Source: Nitrospirota bacterium
GTDB taxonomy: Bacteria > Nitrospirota > Thermodesulfovibrionia > Thermodesulfovibrionales > Dissulfurispiraceae
DNA: 51,224 nucleotides
Assembly: GCA_009773415.1 (NCBI GenBank)
Contig: WSNO01000027.1
Coordinates: 1 to 51,224 of the forward strand
Direction of reading: 5' to 3'
Each line of letters begins with the position of its first letter. Position 1 is the stretch's first letter. Below are positions 1 through 8,191 of the stretch, one piece after another. Below the pieces are notes generated by a model. That model saw only the letters and a list, made by a program, of their open reading frames with translations. It did no database searches and had not been told where the DNA came from. A program made the position numbers and the translations under genes.

Positions 1-83
1 CCTCTCTTTTGGTGTTTTTAAGTACTTGTAAACTCAATAATACCAAAGCTTGAGACTGAGTTGGCTTCTTTCTTTGCAATTAT

Positions 84-515
84 TTATGAATTATCTGGGC
101 TAAGCTCATCGAGCGAGTGAACAACCGCGGCGCCCTTGCGGGCAAAAATGGAGTGCGAGACAAACGAGTGCGCCGGAGCAAAGTCGAGGGTCCGCTCACG
201 TTCTTCGGAATGTGATATGCCCTGCAGGATATCGATTTCTTCCCGCTCCAGCGCCTTGCGCATCTCGGTCCAGGATGAACCGAGCCTGATTTTTACCTCA
301 AATCCCATCACGTCCGCAATCGCCCGGGTCAGGTCTACCGCAAAACCGGCAGGTTTGCCGTCCTTGTCGAGAAACTCATACGGCGGATATGCGCTGTTTC
401 CTCCGACAATGATTGTCTCGTGGTCGTTTGCGACCGCAAAGGCGCCTGCTGCGCTCAATAACAGCAGAAGGACAATCAATACCAAGTGACGGAAAACATT
501 CTTTTTCATGTTCAA
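84..515 (-). pseudogene. Truncated family 3 extracellular solute-binding protein (SBP_bac_3 type)
   Basis: The protein starts with a signal peptide (KK followed by a Leu/Val-rich stretch ending in AGAFA) and continues into the first lobe of a periplasmic amino-acid-type binding domain. The hallmark pieces are GNSAYPPYEFLDKDGKPAGF, then a DLTRAIADVMG helix, then ILQGISHSEERERTLDFAPA. It stops after SLDELS with the foreign-looking tail PDNS, at 143 residues. A complete domain needs about 230, and in signalling proteins it is followed by PAS or kinase domains. The second lobe is therefore missing. Downstream of the stop (positions 1-83) the DNA turns AT-rich (about 35% GC), which fits a disruption junction. 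It may have been the sensor part of a larger kinase. Domain recognition is solid; the cause of truncation is inference. Confidence 0.75.
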
Positions 516-614
516 TCGGGCAGCAATTCCTCAAGCCGAAATCGGCAGCATCGGCACCATATATTCATCATAACCTTTGAGCACCGGGTGATGTACAGGG
601 GGGGGGCACAGAAG

Positions 615-2411
615 CTATTTCAAATAATAGACCAGCAAATACGCGAGCAAAAACATGGTCACCCAGAGCACGGACGTGCCGACCGGCCAGCGTTTCATGA
701 TGTCGCCCGGGAAAATCTCCTTTTCCTGTTTAATTCGCTGCGCAATCTTCTGTCTGTGCTGTCCGCTGCTGAAGAACAAAAGAATCAAGTCTCCACCTAT
801 CTTGAGAGCAGCAAGAGGGTTTCTGCCGAACCATGCCAGGAACGCCGGCATGCGATCGAATACCGCCGCACTGAACCACTGTGCAACCCGTGCTGCCGGC
901 CGGTTGACAACCCACATGAACGCCTGTGCGCCCTTGCGGTAAAACCAGTCGGCGTCAAGATTGGTCGCCCGACGCTCAGGAGTCAATAGCCCGAAGCGGA
1001 CAAAAAGGAGATATGCCAGCGCACCGAACAAGAGAAGCTGGCATGTGGTGACAACATGCGCTGCCGTATACGGCTGAAAGTCGACTGGATACGGAAGCAT
1101 AGCATATAGGACAGAAGGATAGACGCCGACAGCAATGCAGAAAAACGCAGCGATGCCCATCGCCGCAAGCATGTGCGGGGGAGCTTCTTTTGGACTGAGT
1201 CCGGCATCATGCGCAAAAAAAGCACGGTACGGCACTTTTATCCCGACACTTTGAAAATCGCCGATTACGGCAATCATTAACAGTATCCATACCATCGCCA
1301 TCTGACCGATACCTGCGGCCTCAAGCACCATGGATTTGCTCACAAACCCGCTGAACAAGGGGAAACCTGAAATGGATACCGCACCGACAATGCAGAATGC
1401 GGTGGTCAGAGGCATGCTTTTGCATAATCCTCCGAGGTCGGTGCAATGAATCTTGCCGGTCCTGTGGAGAACCGCCCCCATGGACATCACCAGCAGGGCA
1501 TTGTACAAAATATGGCATATGACGTGGGAAACGGTGCCGTTTATGGAAAGTGGCGTGCCGATACCGATGCCGGCGACCATAAAACCGAGCTGATTAATAA
1601 GGCCGTATGCCAGCACCCTCCTGAGATTGTTCTCGATGAGGGCAAAGAATACCGGGAAGACGGCCATGACCGCGCCTATCCATATCAGCAGCTCAGTGCC
1701 GGGAAACGCTCTCAGGAGAACGAATACGGCAGTCTTGGTGGTAAACGTCCACATGAACACCGCACCCGCAGGCGTAGTTTGGGGATAGGCGTCCGGAATC
1801 CAGGCATGCAGACCCGGCCACGCACAGTTGATCCCGAAGCTGATGAAGAGCAGCCATGAGGCAAGACTGCCCAGCCCGATGAATCCGAAATCCGCCGTCC
1901 CGGTGGCCTGAATATGCAGAAGCGCGCCAAAAAGAAAAAAGAGCCCGCCGAAAAGATGTACGATAAAATATCGCATTCCCGCCGGGGCCGCGCCTCTTCC
2001 CGATCCCATCCAGACAAGAAGCGTCCCGGCAACAGCCATGATCTCCCAAAAGATGAAGAGCGAAATCAGATCGCCGGAAAACACGGCTCCCACACCAGAT
2101 CCGCTCAACAAGAGCGAGACGCTGTGATGGCCTCTCTCCCTGACATGAAGAGAGTAGATGACGGCAATCAGGGTTATCAGATGATAGACAGCGCCGAACG
2201 CAAGGCTCAGCTTGTCGACTTTTCCGAAGATAAGCGTGTGCTCAAGAAAATGAACGGTCCAGTGTGTGCCCTCCGGCGTAGAGATCAGGTTCAGAAAGCC
2301 GATCACCGGTATGCACATGAGCACTGCAGACCGCAGCCTGCCCTTCAGCAGCAGCACCATGAGTGCCCCTGCAAAAAAAACCATGAACGGAGGGAACGTG
2401 CTAATCGTCAT
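615..2411 (-). CDS. Mrp/NuoL-family antiporter subunit D-like protein (third, divergent copy)
   Basis: A 598-residue polytopic membrane protein of the proton-conducting NuoL/M/N and MrpA/D family, with about 14 membrane segments plus a C-terminal extension of roughly 100 residues ending in one more membrane helix. The conserved Glu of the fifth helix is visible in FIFWEIMAVAG. The family's lysine of helix 7 (the K of K-x4-PLHxWLP in the neighbouring copies) is replaced here by Asn in INCAWPGLHAWIPDAY; the next helix lysine (FTTKTAVFVLLR) is kept. It is the last gene of the antiporter operon and overlaps the upstream small gene by 11 bases. A role in cation/proton exchange or energy coupling is inferred from family and context; the altered residue suggests a different or non-pumping role. 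Confidence 0.85.
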   Translation of the reverse strand: MTISTFPPFMVFFAGALMVLLLKGRLRSAVLMCIPVIGFLNLISTPEGTHWTVHFLEHTLIFGKVDKLSLAFGAVYHLITLIAVIYSLHVRERGHHSVSLLLSGSGVGAVFSGDLISLFIFWEIMAVAGTLLVWMGSGRGAAPAGMRYFIVHLFGGLFFLFGALLHIQATGTADFGFIGLGSLASWLLFISFGINCAWPGLHAWIPDAYPQTTPAGAVFMWTFTTKTAVFVLLRAFPGTELLIWIGAVMAVFPVFFALIENNLRRVLAYGLINQLGFMVAGIGIGTPLSINGTVSHVICHILYNALLVMSMGAVLHRTGKIHCTDLGGLCKSMPLTTAFCIVGAVSISGFPLFSGFVSKSMVLEAAGIGQMAMVWILLMIAVIGDFQSVGIKVPYRAFFAHDAGLSPKEAPPHMLAAMGIAAFFCIAVGVYPSVLYAMLPYPVDFQPYTAAHVVTTCQLLLFGALAYLLFVRFGLLTPERRATNLDADWFYRKGAQAFMWVVNRPAARVAQWFSAAVFDRMPAFLAWFGRNPLAALKIGGDLILLFFSSGQHRQKIAQRIKQEKEIFPGDIMKRWPVGTSVLWVTMFLLAYLLVYYLK

Positions 2412-2607
2412 AGTACGTCTCGCCCCTTCTTACAATAGGCAGCAGAACATATTTCGCTCCCAGCATGAAGAGAACGAATGCCACGAATCCGAAGGCCGCA
2501 TAAAACAGGGGGACATCCTCCCACGGAAAATAGACATGCTTAAGAACAAAAAATTCTGCAACGACAGAAGCGAACAGAAGAAGAGAAAACAGCAGTTTCA
2601 TTCTCAT
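2401..2607 (-). CDS. Small two-helix membrane protein in the antiporter operon
   Basis: A 68-residue protein with two hydrophobic stretches (residues about 3-20 and 33-57), separated by a short loop containing YFPWEDVPLFYA, and a charged tail RRGETYYDD. The start codon overlaps the stop of the preceding gene (ATGA type), and its own end overlaps the next gene, so it sits tightly inside the operon and is very probably translated. I do not recognise a named family. Its position between two D-like subunits suggests a small accessory or assembly subunit of the antiporter complex, comparable to the tiny subunits of complex I-like machines; that is inference. Confidence 0.7.
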   Translation of the reverse strand: MRMKLLFSLLLFASVVAEFFVLKHVYFPWEDVPLFYAAFGFVAFVLFMLGAKYVLLPIVRRGETYYDD

Positions 2608-4124
2608 CGCCCACCCAGTGCATCGGCAGAGACCACTCTGGCCAGGTCAAGCATGATTGACGGCACAAAAAAGAACGCCACCGTTGCGATAGCCGTCAGC
2701 ACGAGAGGAACAACCATAAGCGCCGGGGCTTCACGCATCCCCGCCCATGCCATTGTGCCGTGGCCGGCCGCAGCATGGGCAGCGGCGGATTCAGTCTGCG
2801 CTTTCTTGAAAAATGCCCTGTAAACAATCGGCATGAAATAACATGCGTTGAGAATCGTGCTGAACGCAATCACGAGAAGAATGGGCAATTCCGATGCCTC
2901 CAGGGAGCCTTTTGCGATATACCATTTACTCAGGAAGCCTCCGAGTGGCGGTATGCCGATCATCGAAAAAGCACCGACGGCAAAAGCGGTCATTGTAAAC
3001 GGCATCAGCCTGCCCAGACCGTCAAGCTGGCTGACTTCAGTCTTGCGGGATGCCACATAAATTGCTCCCGCTGCAAAAAAAAGCGTAATCTTTCCGAACG
3101 CATGCAGGACAATCTGCAGAAAGCTGCCGAGAATTGCGGAGGGGGTAAGCAGGGCCACCCCGAGTATGACATACGACAGCTGGCTTACCGTGGAGTAAGC
3201 AAGCCGGGCTTTGAGATTATCCTTCCTGAGAGCAATCACCGACGCAACAAGAATGGTGAAAGACGCAACGTAGGCGAGCGGCATGCCGGCACCTATACCG
3301 GCTAGCGTGTCGACCCCGAAAATCTGCAGGACTATTTTCACAATGACAAATACGCCTGCCTTGACAACCGCAACCGCATGGAGAAGTGCGCTCACCGGCG
3401 TCGGCGCAACCATTGCCGCAGGCAGCCATGAATGAATCGGCATGATGGCCGCCTTGGCTATGCCTGCTACAAACAGGACAAAAATAATGATAAGCTGTGC
3501 CGATGCGACCGTTTCGGGGAAAATCCCCCCGTTTTTGAAGTCCAGGGTTCCCGCAGCATCGTAGGTAAGAAGAATGGCGGAAAGCTGAAATACTATTGAA
3601 GTGCCGAGCAGATAGACGACGTAGCGCCTGGCGCCTCGCATCGCCTCGGCGCTCTCCTTGTGGGCAACGAGCGGAAACGTGCAGAGCGTAATGATTTCAT
3701 AGAAGACAAATGTCGTAAACATATTCGCGGAGAAGGCAACCCCGAGAGCAGCGGAAAGTGCAATCGAAAAGCAGGTGAAATACCTTGTCTGCGAACGCTC
3801 CCGCAGGGTCCTGACATACCCGATCGAATAAAAGGAGGTGACAATCCAAAGAAGCGAGGCGGTGATGGCAAAGCCCATCCCGAGCGCGTCCACTCGGAAA
3901 CTCAGGTCAAGGCCGGGCATGACTGTAAAAAGCGGGCACTCGATTGTCCGGCCGTTCAGAATATCAGGAAGCAGAGAAAGAACAAGCGCGAACTTGATGC
4001 ATGAAGCCCCGATTGTCCAGAACTCTCTCAGGTTGGGCATTCTGCCGGAAAGCGCAATAAGAACCGATGCCGCGAGCGAAACAGCGACTGCGTACAGAGG
4101 CGTTGCCGAATGGATAACGTCCAT
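2604..4124 (-). CDS. Mrp-type cation/proton antiporter subunit D-like protein (second copy)
   Basis: A 506-residue polytopic member of the NuoM/MrpD family. The conserved helix-5 glutamate lies in TFVFYEIITLC, and the helix-7 region reads AKAAIMPIHSWLPAAM followed by APTPVSALLHAVAVVKAG, so both key charged residues of the proton path are present. I prefer the ATG at 4124 over a GTG one codon upstream because GGAGG lies six bases before it. The start overlaps the stop of the previous gene (TGATG). It is the second of three D-like subunits in this operon. The predicted role is ion translocation in an Mrp/Mbh-like membrane complex; which ion is moved cannot be read from the sequence. Confidence 0.88.
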   Translation of the reverse strand: MDVIHSATPLYAVAVSLAASVLIALSGRMPNLREFWTIGASCIKFALVLSLLPDILNGRTIECPLFTVMPGLDLSFRVDALGMGFAITASLLWIVTSFYSIGYVRTLRERSQTRYFTCFSIALSAALGVAFSANMFTTFVFYEIITLCTFPLVAHKESAEAMRGARRYVVYLLGTSIVFQLSAILLTYDAAGTLDFKNGGIFPETVASAQLIIIFVLFVAGIAKAAIMPIHSWLPAAMVAPTPVSALLHAVAVVKAGVFVIVKIVLQIFGVDTLAGIGAGMPLAYVASFTILVASVIALRKDNLKARLAYSTVSQLSYVILGVALLTPSAILGSFLQIVLHAFGKITLFFAAGAIYVASRKTEVSQLDGLGRLMPFTMTAFAVGAFSMIGIPPLGGFLSKWYIAKGSLEASELPILLVIAFSTILNACYFMPIVYRAFFKKAQTESAAAHAAAGHGTMAWAGMREAPALMVVPLVLTAIATVAFFFVPSIMLDLARVVSADALGGR

Positions 4125-5644
4125 CACATGCCTCCGAGCAGCAGCCGGGCTGCTGCTCCGGCATACGAAACTGACGTTGATGCCGCTGCACCGAAGACGA
4201 TGCAGAGTGCGGCAAGAATGAGCGTCGGCAGCAGCATCCCGAAAGGAGCCTCCTGCACACCCGCGCGACCCCGGGGTTCATTCAGGCCGCTCCCGCTTTT
4301 TTTGGCGCCAGGCTCTTTCGAGAAGTAGATGGTCTCGATAACCCGCCCGAAATAGACCGCCGTGAGCAGGGAACTGAGCAGTATGACAGGAACAAGATAC
4401 CACATATCCGCCTGAATCGCGCCGAGCGCAATATGCCATTTGCTGACGAACCCCACGGTAAGCGGCACCCCGACCATCGAGAGACCCGCAATGGTAAAAG
4501 CCGCCATGCTGAAGGGCATCCGCCGCGCCATTCCTTTTAACCCGGAGATGTCTTTAATGCCGGTCTTGTATATAACGCAGCCGGCGACAAAAAACAATGT
4601 CCCTTTCATCAGCGCATGATTCAGGATGTGCAGTATGCTCCCGGTCATCGCCGTTTCGTTCACTATGGTTGCACCGAGAACGATATAGCCGATCTGCCCC
4701 ACCGATGAATAGGCAAGCATTCTTTTGATATTCGTCTGTGCGATAGCGAGGACGGATCCCGCCACAATTGCGGTCAGCGATAAAAACAACAGTATGCTTG
4801 TGATGCTTACGACATGCAGATCGAATTCGACACTGAATACGGTAAACATTATCCTCAGCAGAACGTATGCGCCCACTTTCGTGGCCGTTGCGGCCATGAC
4901 TGCGCTCACAACGGAAGGCGCATACGTGTAAGCATTCGGCAGCCAGACATGCAGGGGAAACAGGGCGAGTTTGAGACTCAGCCCGACGGTGAAAAAAGCG
5001 AAGGCGGTCAGAACAACTTTCGAGTGGTAGAGCGAGGGCAGTCGCTCACGCAAATCGGCCATATTGAGAGATCCCGTCACCATGTAAAGATATCCGATGC
5101 CGATGAGAATGAATGTGGCGGCAATCGTACCGAGAATGAGGTAATTGTAACTGGCCAGCAGCGCTTCTTTCTTCCTGTTGGCTGCGATGAGTGCATACCC
5201 TGCCAGCGAGGATATTTCAAGAAAAACGTAGAGGTTGAAAACATCGCCGGTAATCACGATCCCCATCAGGCCTGTCACAAAAAGCATGAAAATGGAATAA
5301 AACGCGGGAATTCTGACCGGTTCGATTTCAGCCTCAATGCTTTTTCGCGCATACAGCACGGACATAAAAGCGATGAAAGAGATCACGAGCAGCACGAGTG
5401 CATTGAGATCGTCAAGAACGTATTCGATTCCCCACGGCGGCTCCCAGCCCCCCAGCCAGTAGCTAATCCTGCCCGTATCCCTCACGCGAAGGAGCAGCCA
5501 TCCGGAGATCAGAAAGCCGATGTGGGATGCGACGAATGCGACATGCCAGCATAATTGCCTGCGGATCATGCCGACAAGCGGGATGAGTATTGCCGACAAA
5601 AGAGGCGTAAGGATTACCAGTATGGGAAAGTGTTCCGCGATCAC
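4124..5644 (-). CDS. mrpD: Mrp-type Na+/H+ antiporter subunit D
   Basis: A 506-residue polytopic protein, the closest of the three copies to classical MrpD/MnhD. Visible signatures are the helix-5 glutamate in LYVFLEISSLAGYALIA, the helix-7 lysine in LKLALFPLHVWLPNAYTYAP, and ATATKVGAYVLLR. It begins with GTG overlapping the stop of the MrpC-like gene (GTGA), which is typical of translational coupling, and directly follows subunits B and C as in other Mrp operons. It acts in the cytoplasmic membrane as one of the ion-translocating subunits. The family assignment is firm. The symbol is used in the broad Mrp/Mnh/Mbh sense, because a full-length MrpA is absent from this operon. Confidence 0.9.
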   Translation of the reverse strand: MIAEHFPILVILTPLLSAILIPLVGMIRRQLCWHVAFVASHIGFLISGWLLLRVRDTGRISYWLGGWEPPWGIEYVLDDLNALVLLVISFIAFMSVLYARKSIEAEIEPVRIPAFYSIFMLFVTGLMGIVITGDVFNLYVFLEISSLAGYALIAANRKKEALLASYNYLILGTIAATFILIGIGYLYMVTGSLNMADLRERLPSLYHSKVVLTAFAFFTVGLSLKLALFPLHVWLPNAYTYAPSVVSAVMAATATKVGAYVLLRIMFTVFSVEFDLHVVSITSILLFLSLTAIVAGSVLAIAQTNIKRMLAYSSVGQIGYIVLGATIVNETAMTGSILHILNHALMKGTLFFVAGCVIYKTGIKDISGLKGMARRMPFSMAAFTIAGLSMVGVPLTVGFVSKWHIALGAIQADMWYLVPVILLSSLLTAVYFGRVIETIYFSKEPGAKKSGSGLNEPRGRAGVQEAPFGMLLPTLILAALCIVFGAAASTSVSYAGAAARLLLGGM

Positions 5645-6024
5645 TGCTGTGAATCCGTTCTCCGGCGCGGCTCGATCTCCTGCATTTTCAGGATCGCGTC
5701 CTCTTCAATGGTGCCGAACTCCCGGTAAATCAGGATAATAAGCGCAAGGGCCACCGCCGTGGTGCTGACCGAGACGACGATAGCGGTGAGAATGAGCACA
5801 TGCGGCAGGGGATTGTCGTACAGGATCGCTTTTTCCCAGAGTATGGGCGCGGTGCCTCCCCTGACTTTTGCGATGGAGATGTAAAACAGAAATACGGCGG
5901 TCTGAAAAATGTTCATGCCGATTATTTTCTTGATCAGATTTCCCTTTGCAATCATCGCATAAAATCCGATCATCATCAGGGCGATATAAATCCAGTAATT
6001 ATACTTTCCGACAATAAGATCCAT
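5641..6024 (-). CDS. mrpC: Mrp-type antiporter subunit C (NuoK-like)
   Basis: A 127-residue three-helix protein of the MrpC/MnhC/NuoK family. The diagnostic stretch is KIIGMNIFQTAVFLFYIS, followed by the loop GGTAPI and then VLILTAIVVSVSTTAVALAL. A longer reading frame is open upstream, but the ATG at 6024 is preferred because the domain starts there (MDLIVGKYNYWIYIALMMIG) and the ATG overlaps the TGA of mrpB by one base (TGATG arrangement typical of this operon). It ends by overlapping mrpD. In the complex I-related machines this subunit packs between the large antiporter subunits and carries conserved membrane residues of the proton path. Confidence 0.9.
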   Translation of the reverse strand: MDLIVGKYNYWIYIALMMIGFYAMIAKGNLIKKIIGMNIFQTAVFLFYISIAKVRGGTAPILWEKAILYDNPLPHVLILTAIVVSVSTTAVALALIILIYREFGTIEEDAILKMQEIEPRRRTDSQQ

Positions 6025-6458
6025 CACTGGACTTCCCGTCCGATAAGAAAGTAGAGCGTAATCATGACGCCGGCAACCGTGATTCCTATGCCCCACTCTA
6101 TTACGAATATGGCCAGATGGCTCGCGAGCTGCGGTGAGCTGAACGGCAGGCTTGCGTACTGGAGATATGCCCCGCCCGCAACAATGCACGCGAACCCTGT
6201 TGCCGCAAACAGAAGGACGCCTGCGGTGCTGAGCAGGTCGCTGGCAGTCCTGGATATTCTTTTCCTGCCTTCATCCATCCCGAACGTTATCACATAGAGA
6301 ATAAACCCGGCTCCAAGGATGACGCCGCCCTGGAACCCCCCTCCGGGGCCGATGTCCCCATGTGCTATAACATAAAAGGCAAAAAGCTGTATGAACGGCA
6401 CGAGCAGCCGCGTCATCGCCCTTTTTATGATATTTTCACTCAACGGCTTCTCTTTCAC
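6024..6458 (-). CDS. mrpB: Mrp-type antiporter subunit B (MnhB domain)
   Basis: A 144-residue membrane protein matching the MnhB family. The signature is AFYVIAHGDIGPGGGFQGG, with the glycine-rich turn between helices 1 and 2, then four hydrophobic segments in total. It starts with GTG at 6458; no ATG gives the full domain. Its end overlaps the start of mrpC. The preceding 148 bases up to the DUF4040 gene hold no convincing gene but do hold a perfect hairpin. It is expected in the cytoplasmic membrane as part of the cation/proton antiporter. Confidence 0.88.
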   Translation of the reverse strand: MKEKPLSENIIKRAMTRLLVPFIQLFAFYVIAHGDIGPGGGFQGGVILGAGFILYVITFGMDEGRKRISRTASDLLSTAGVLLFAATGFACIVAGGAYLQYASLPFSSPQLASHLAIFVIEWGIGITVAGVMITLYFLIGREVQ

Positions 6459-6487
6459 GAAAACTCTACTCCCGCTGTATATGCGCT

Positions 6488-6514
6488 CTGCCTGATTTCC
6501 CTGAAATCAGGCAG
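6488..6514. other. Perfect 12-bp hairpin inside the antiporter operon
   Basis: CTGCCTGATTTC, loop CCT, then GAAATCAGGCAG forms a 12-bp perfect stem with a 3-base loop in the 148-base gap between the DUF4040 gene and mrpB. On the plus strand it is followed by TTTT, but operon transcription runs on the minus strand, where no T tract follows. It could be an mRNA processing or stability element setting the ratio of subunits, or a terminator for antisense transcription. Structure is seen directly; function is inferred. Confidence 0.6.
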
Positions 6515-6606
6515 TTTTGCCGGTCGCACGGCCGGATACCTCCGGATGACCTTCATGACCCGGTCTTTTGCCGAAGCCTCTGCATTCACAGAACAACAAA
6601 AGCGAA

Positions 6607-7128
6607 TCAGATTTTTCTCCTCAGCAGCAATATTACACACATCCCCGCACCGAAAATAACGGCTGTCTCTCCGAGAGTATCATACCCTCTGTAGCTCGCG
6701 AGCACCGCAGTGACAAAATTTACAACCCCGGTCTCTTCATATGACTTCTCGATATACCGTGGCGCCACATGCTGATAGGCAGGAGCCCCAGGATCCCCGA
6801 AGAGAGGCATGTCGATGGTACCGTAGAGCAGAACCGCACTGGTAAGCATCACGACGACTCCGTAAATGACTGAATTGACAAGAGGAACCGTCTGCCCCAT
6901 TTCTCTTCTTTTTGTCCTGCTGAGCGTGGCAATCAGCAGGATGGTCGTAATGCCTGCGCCGACCGAGGCCTCGGTGAAAGCGACATCCACTGCATTCAAC
7001 CTCGTCCAGACAACCGCCATGATAAAGCTGTAGCTGCCGAGAAGCATTATCGCGCTCAACAGATCTTTCATCTGGATTGCGGCTAATGCGCAGACCACGA
7101 GAAATAACAAAAGGGCAAAATCAATCAT
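6607..7128 (-). CDS. MrpA C-terminal-type subunit (DUF4040, MbhD plus MbhE fused)
   Basis: A 173-residue membrane protein equivalent to the C-terminal end of MrpA, or to MbhD fused with MbhE in archaeal-type operons. Residues about 1-75 form the MbhD part, with AIMLLGSYSFIMAVVW and VDVAFTEASVGAGITTILL. The rest is the MbhE part, with a membrane helix, a periplasmic loop, and VLASYRGYDTLGETAVIFG. No NuoL-like N-terminal part of MrpA is attached, so the ion-translocating work must be done by the separate D-like subunits. Its start overlaps the stop of mrpG by four bases. The assignment is well supported by the YRGYDTLGE motif and operon position. Confidence 0.87.
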   Translation of the reverse strand: MIDFALLLFLVVCALAAIQMKDLLSAIMLLGSYSFIMAVVWTRLNAVDVAFTEASVGAGITTILLIATLSRTKRREMGQTVPLVNSVIYGVVVMLTSAVLLYGTIDMPLFGDPGAPAYQHVAPRYIEKSYEETGVVNFVTAVLASYRGYDTLGETAVIFGAGMCVILLLRRKI

Positions 7129-7457
7129 GCATCCGCGCCTTTCTCTTTTTTCCTGGTCCAGGGCTGAACGTCCGCAACATATGCCGCCTTTGCGATAGAA
7201 TGAGTAGCCGCAGGATTGACGATGAAAATAAGCACGATAATGATAAAAAGCTTGAGGCTCACAACCGAAACTCCTTCGTATACCATCAGTCCTGAAAGTA
7301 TCAGCGCCTGCCCCATGGTATCGGACTTGCCGGCCGGATGGAGCCTGGTATAGAAATCAGGAAATCGCACGACTCCTATCGAAGCGACCACAACAAAAAA
7401 ACAGCCGACACATAAGAAAATACCTGTTATCACTTCTCGGAGCTCCACGATAGCCAT
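7125..7457 (-). CDS. mrpG: Mrp-type antiporter subunit G (MnhG)
   Basis: A small three-helix protein of about 110 residues. It carries the MnhG signature GVVRFPDFYTRLHPAGKSDT after the first helix, followed by two more helices and a Lys-rich tail. The ATG at 7457 has GAGGAG immediately in front; a GTG three codons later (7448) has the same GAGGAG at a better distance and may be the true start. The frame is open to 7502, but that would overlap mrpF further and adds nothing conserved. It lies between mrpF and the MrpA C-terminal-type gene, exactly as in other Mrp operons. Confidence 0.88.
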   Translation of the reverse strand: MAIVELREVITGIFLCVGCFFVVVASIGVVRFPDFYTRLHPAGKSDTMGQALILSGLMVYEGVSVVSLKLFIIIVLIFIVNPAATHSIAKAAYVADVQPWTRKKEKGADA

Positions 7458-7461
7458 CTCC

Positions 7462-7716
7462 TCAGTCAAGCCTGCCCATTTCCCGATACTTGAGAAACGC
7501 AAGCGTTGAGATGTAGTTCATAAGCGCATAGACAAGGGCGATATCGAGAAAATGCGGTCGCCCGTATGCGAACCCGATCAGCGCCAGCAGCACGACCGTC
7601 TTGGTTCCGATTATATTGACCGCAAGCGCCCTGTCGTATACCCGCGGCCCTTTTATCGCCCGGTACAGAACAAGCACTGCCGCAAGGGTAATTACTGTCG
7701 CTGCGATGTCAAACAT
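7462..7716 (-). CDS. mrpF: Mrp-type antiporter subunit F (MnhF/MrpF)
   Basis: An 84-residue three-helix membrane protein with the MrpF signature RAIKGPRVYDRALAVNIIGT after helix 1 and a final segment DIALVYALMNYISTLAFLKY. The ATG at 7716 is preferred to an upstream TTG at 7731 because the family domain begins with MFDIAATVI and GAGG lies nine bases before it. It overlaps the end of mrpE by eight bases. In the complex it is one of the small membrane subunits required for antiport. Confidence 0.9.
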   Translation of the reverse strand: MFDIAATVITLAAVLVLYRAIKGPRVYDRALAVNIIGTKTVVLLALIGFAYGRPHFLDIALVYALMNYISTLAFLKYREMGRLD

Positions 7717-8191
7717 CGTCTTCGCCCTCAATCTTCTTCACCCTGCTCTGCATCCCCCCGGAGATGATGCTATCGGCTGCATCCTGTGAGACGGCATGGA
7801 TGATGAATTCCTCTCTGTTGACATCGATGGTGACGGTGCCGGGCGTCAGGGTGATTGAATTCGCCAGTATCACCATCGCCATTTCAGTTTTGTAGATGTT
7901 CTTTATTTTGAAAACCACCGGGGAAATCGGCAGCCCCGGGTGAAGAGTGCGGCGCACCATATCGACGTTGGAGAGGACGACCTGCCAGAGCAGCCACGGA
8001 AGATATGCGATGAATCTGGCCAGCCGCATGATGCCGAGCCGGATATTTGCCTGCCCGATGAATACATCATGCGACAGATATGCTACGGTGAGGCTTGAGA
8101 CAATTCCGGAAATGATGTACAGGGGTTCGAACTGCCACGAAAGCGCTATCCAGAAGATGAACATGAAAAGAGCCGTTATCAGAAAACTCAT
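7709..8191 (-). CDS. mrpE: Mrp-type antiporter subunit E (MnhE)
   Basis: A 160-residue protein with two or three N-terminal membrane helices followed by a soluble C-terminal domain. The MnhE signature is visible as MAMVILANSITLTPGTVTID. It is the first gene of the antiporter operon; 362 bases separate it from the next gene upstream. It overlaps mrpF at its end. The gene order E-F-G-A(C-term)-B-C-D matches archaeal Mbh-type antiporter modules (mbhA to mbhH). Confidence 0.9.
   Translation of the reverse strand: MSFLITALFMFIFWIALSWQFEPLYIISGIVSSLTVAYLSHDVFIGQANIRLGIMRLARFIAYLPWLLWQVVLSNVDMVRRTLHPGLPISPVVFKIKNIYKTEMAMVILANSITLTPGTVTIDVNREEFIIHAVSQDAADSIISGGMQSRVKKIEGEDDV

Noticed and set aside
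598-606. Run of nine G between the first two genes as a phase-variation tract
   Set aside because: It lies between the two coding regions on the 3' side of both promoters of interest, so a switching role is not supported; it may only be a sequencing-prone site.
6455-6640. 61-codon frame between the DUF4040 gene and mrpB
   Set aside because: Its frame ends at the mrpB start in coupled style, but it lies over a perfect hairpin, has no recognisable sequence and overlaps the DUF4040 end.
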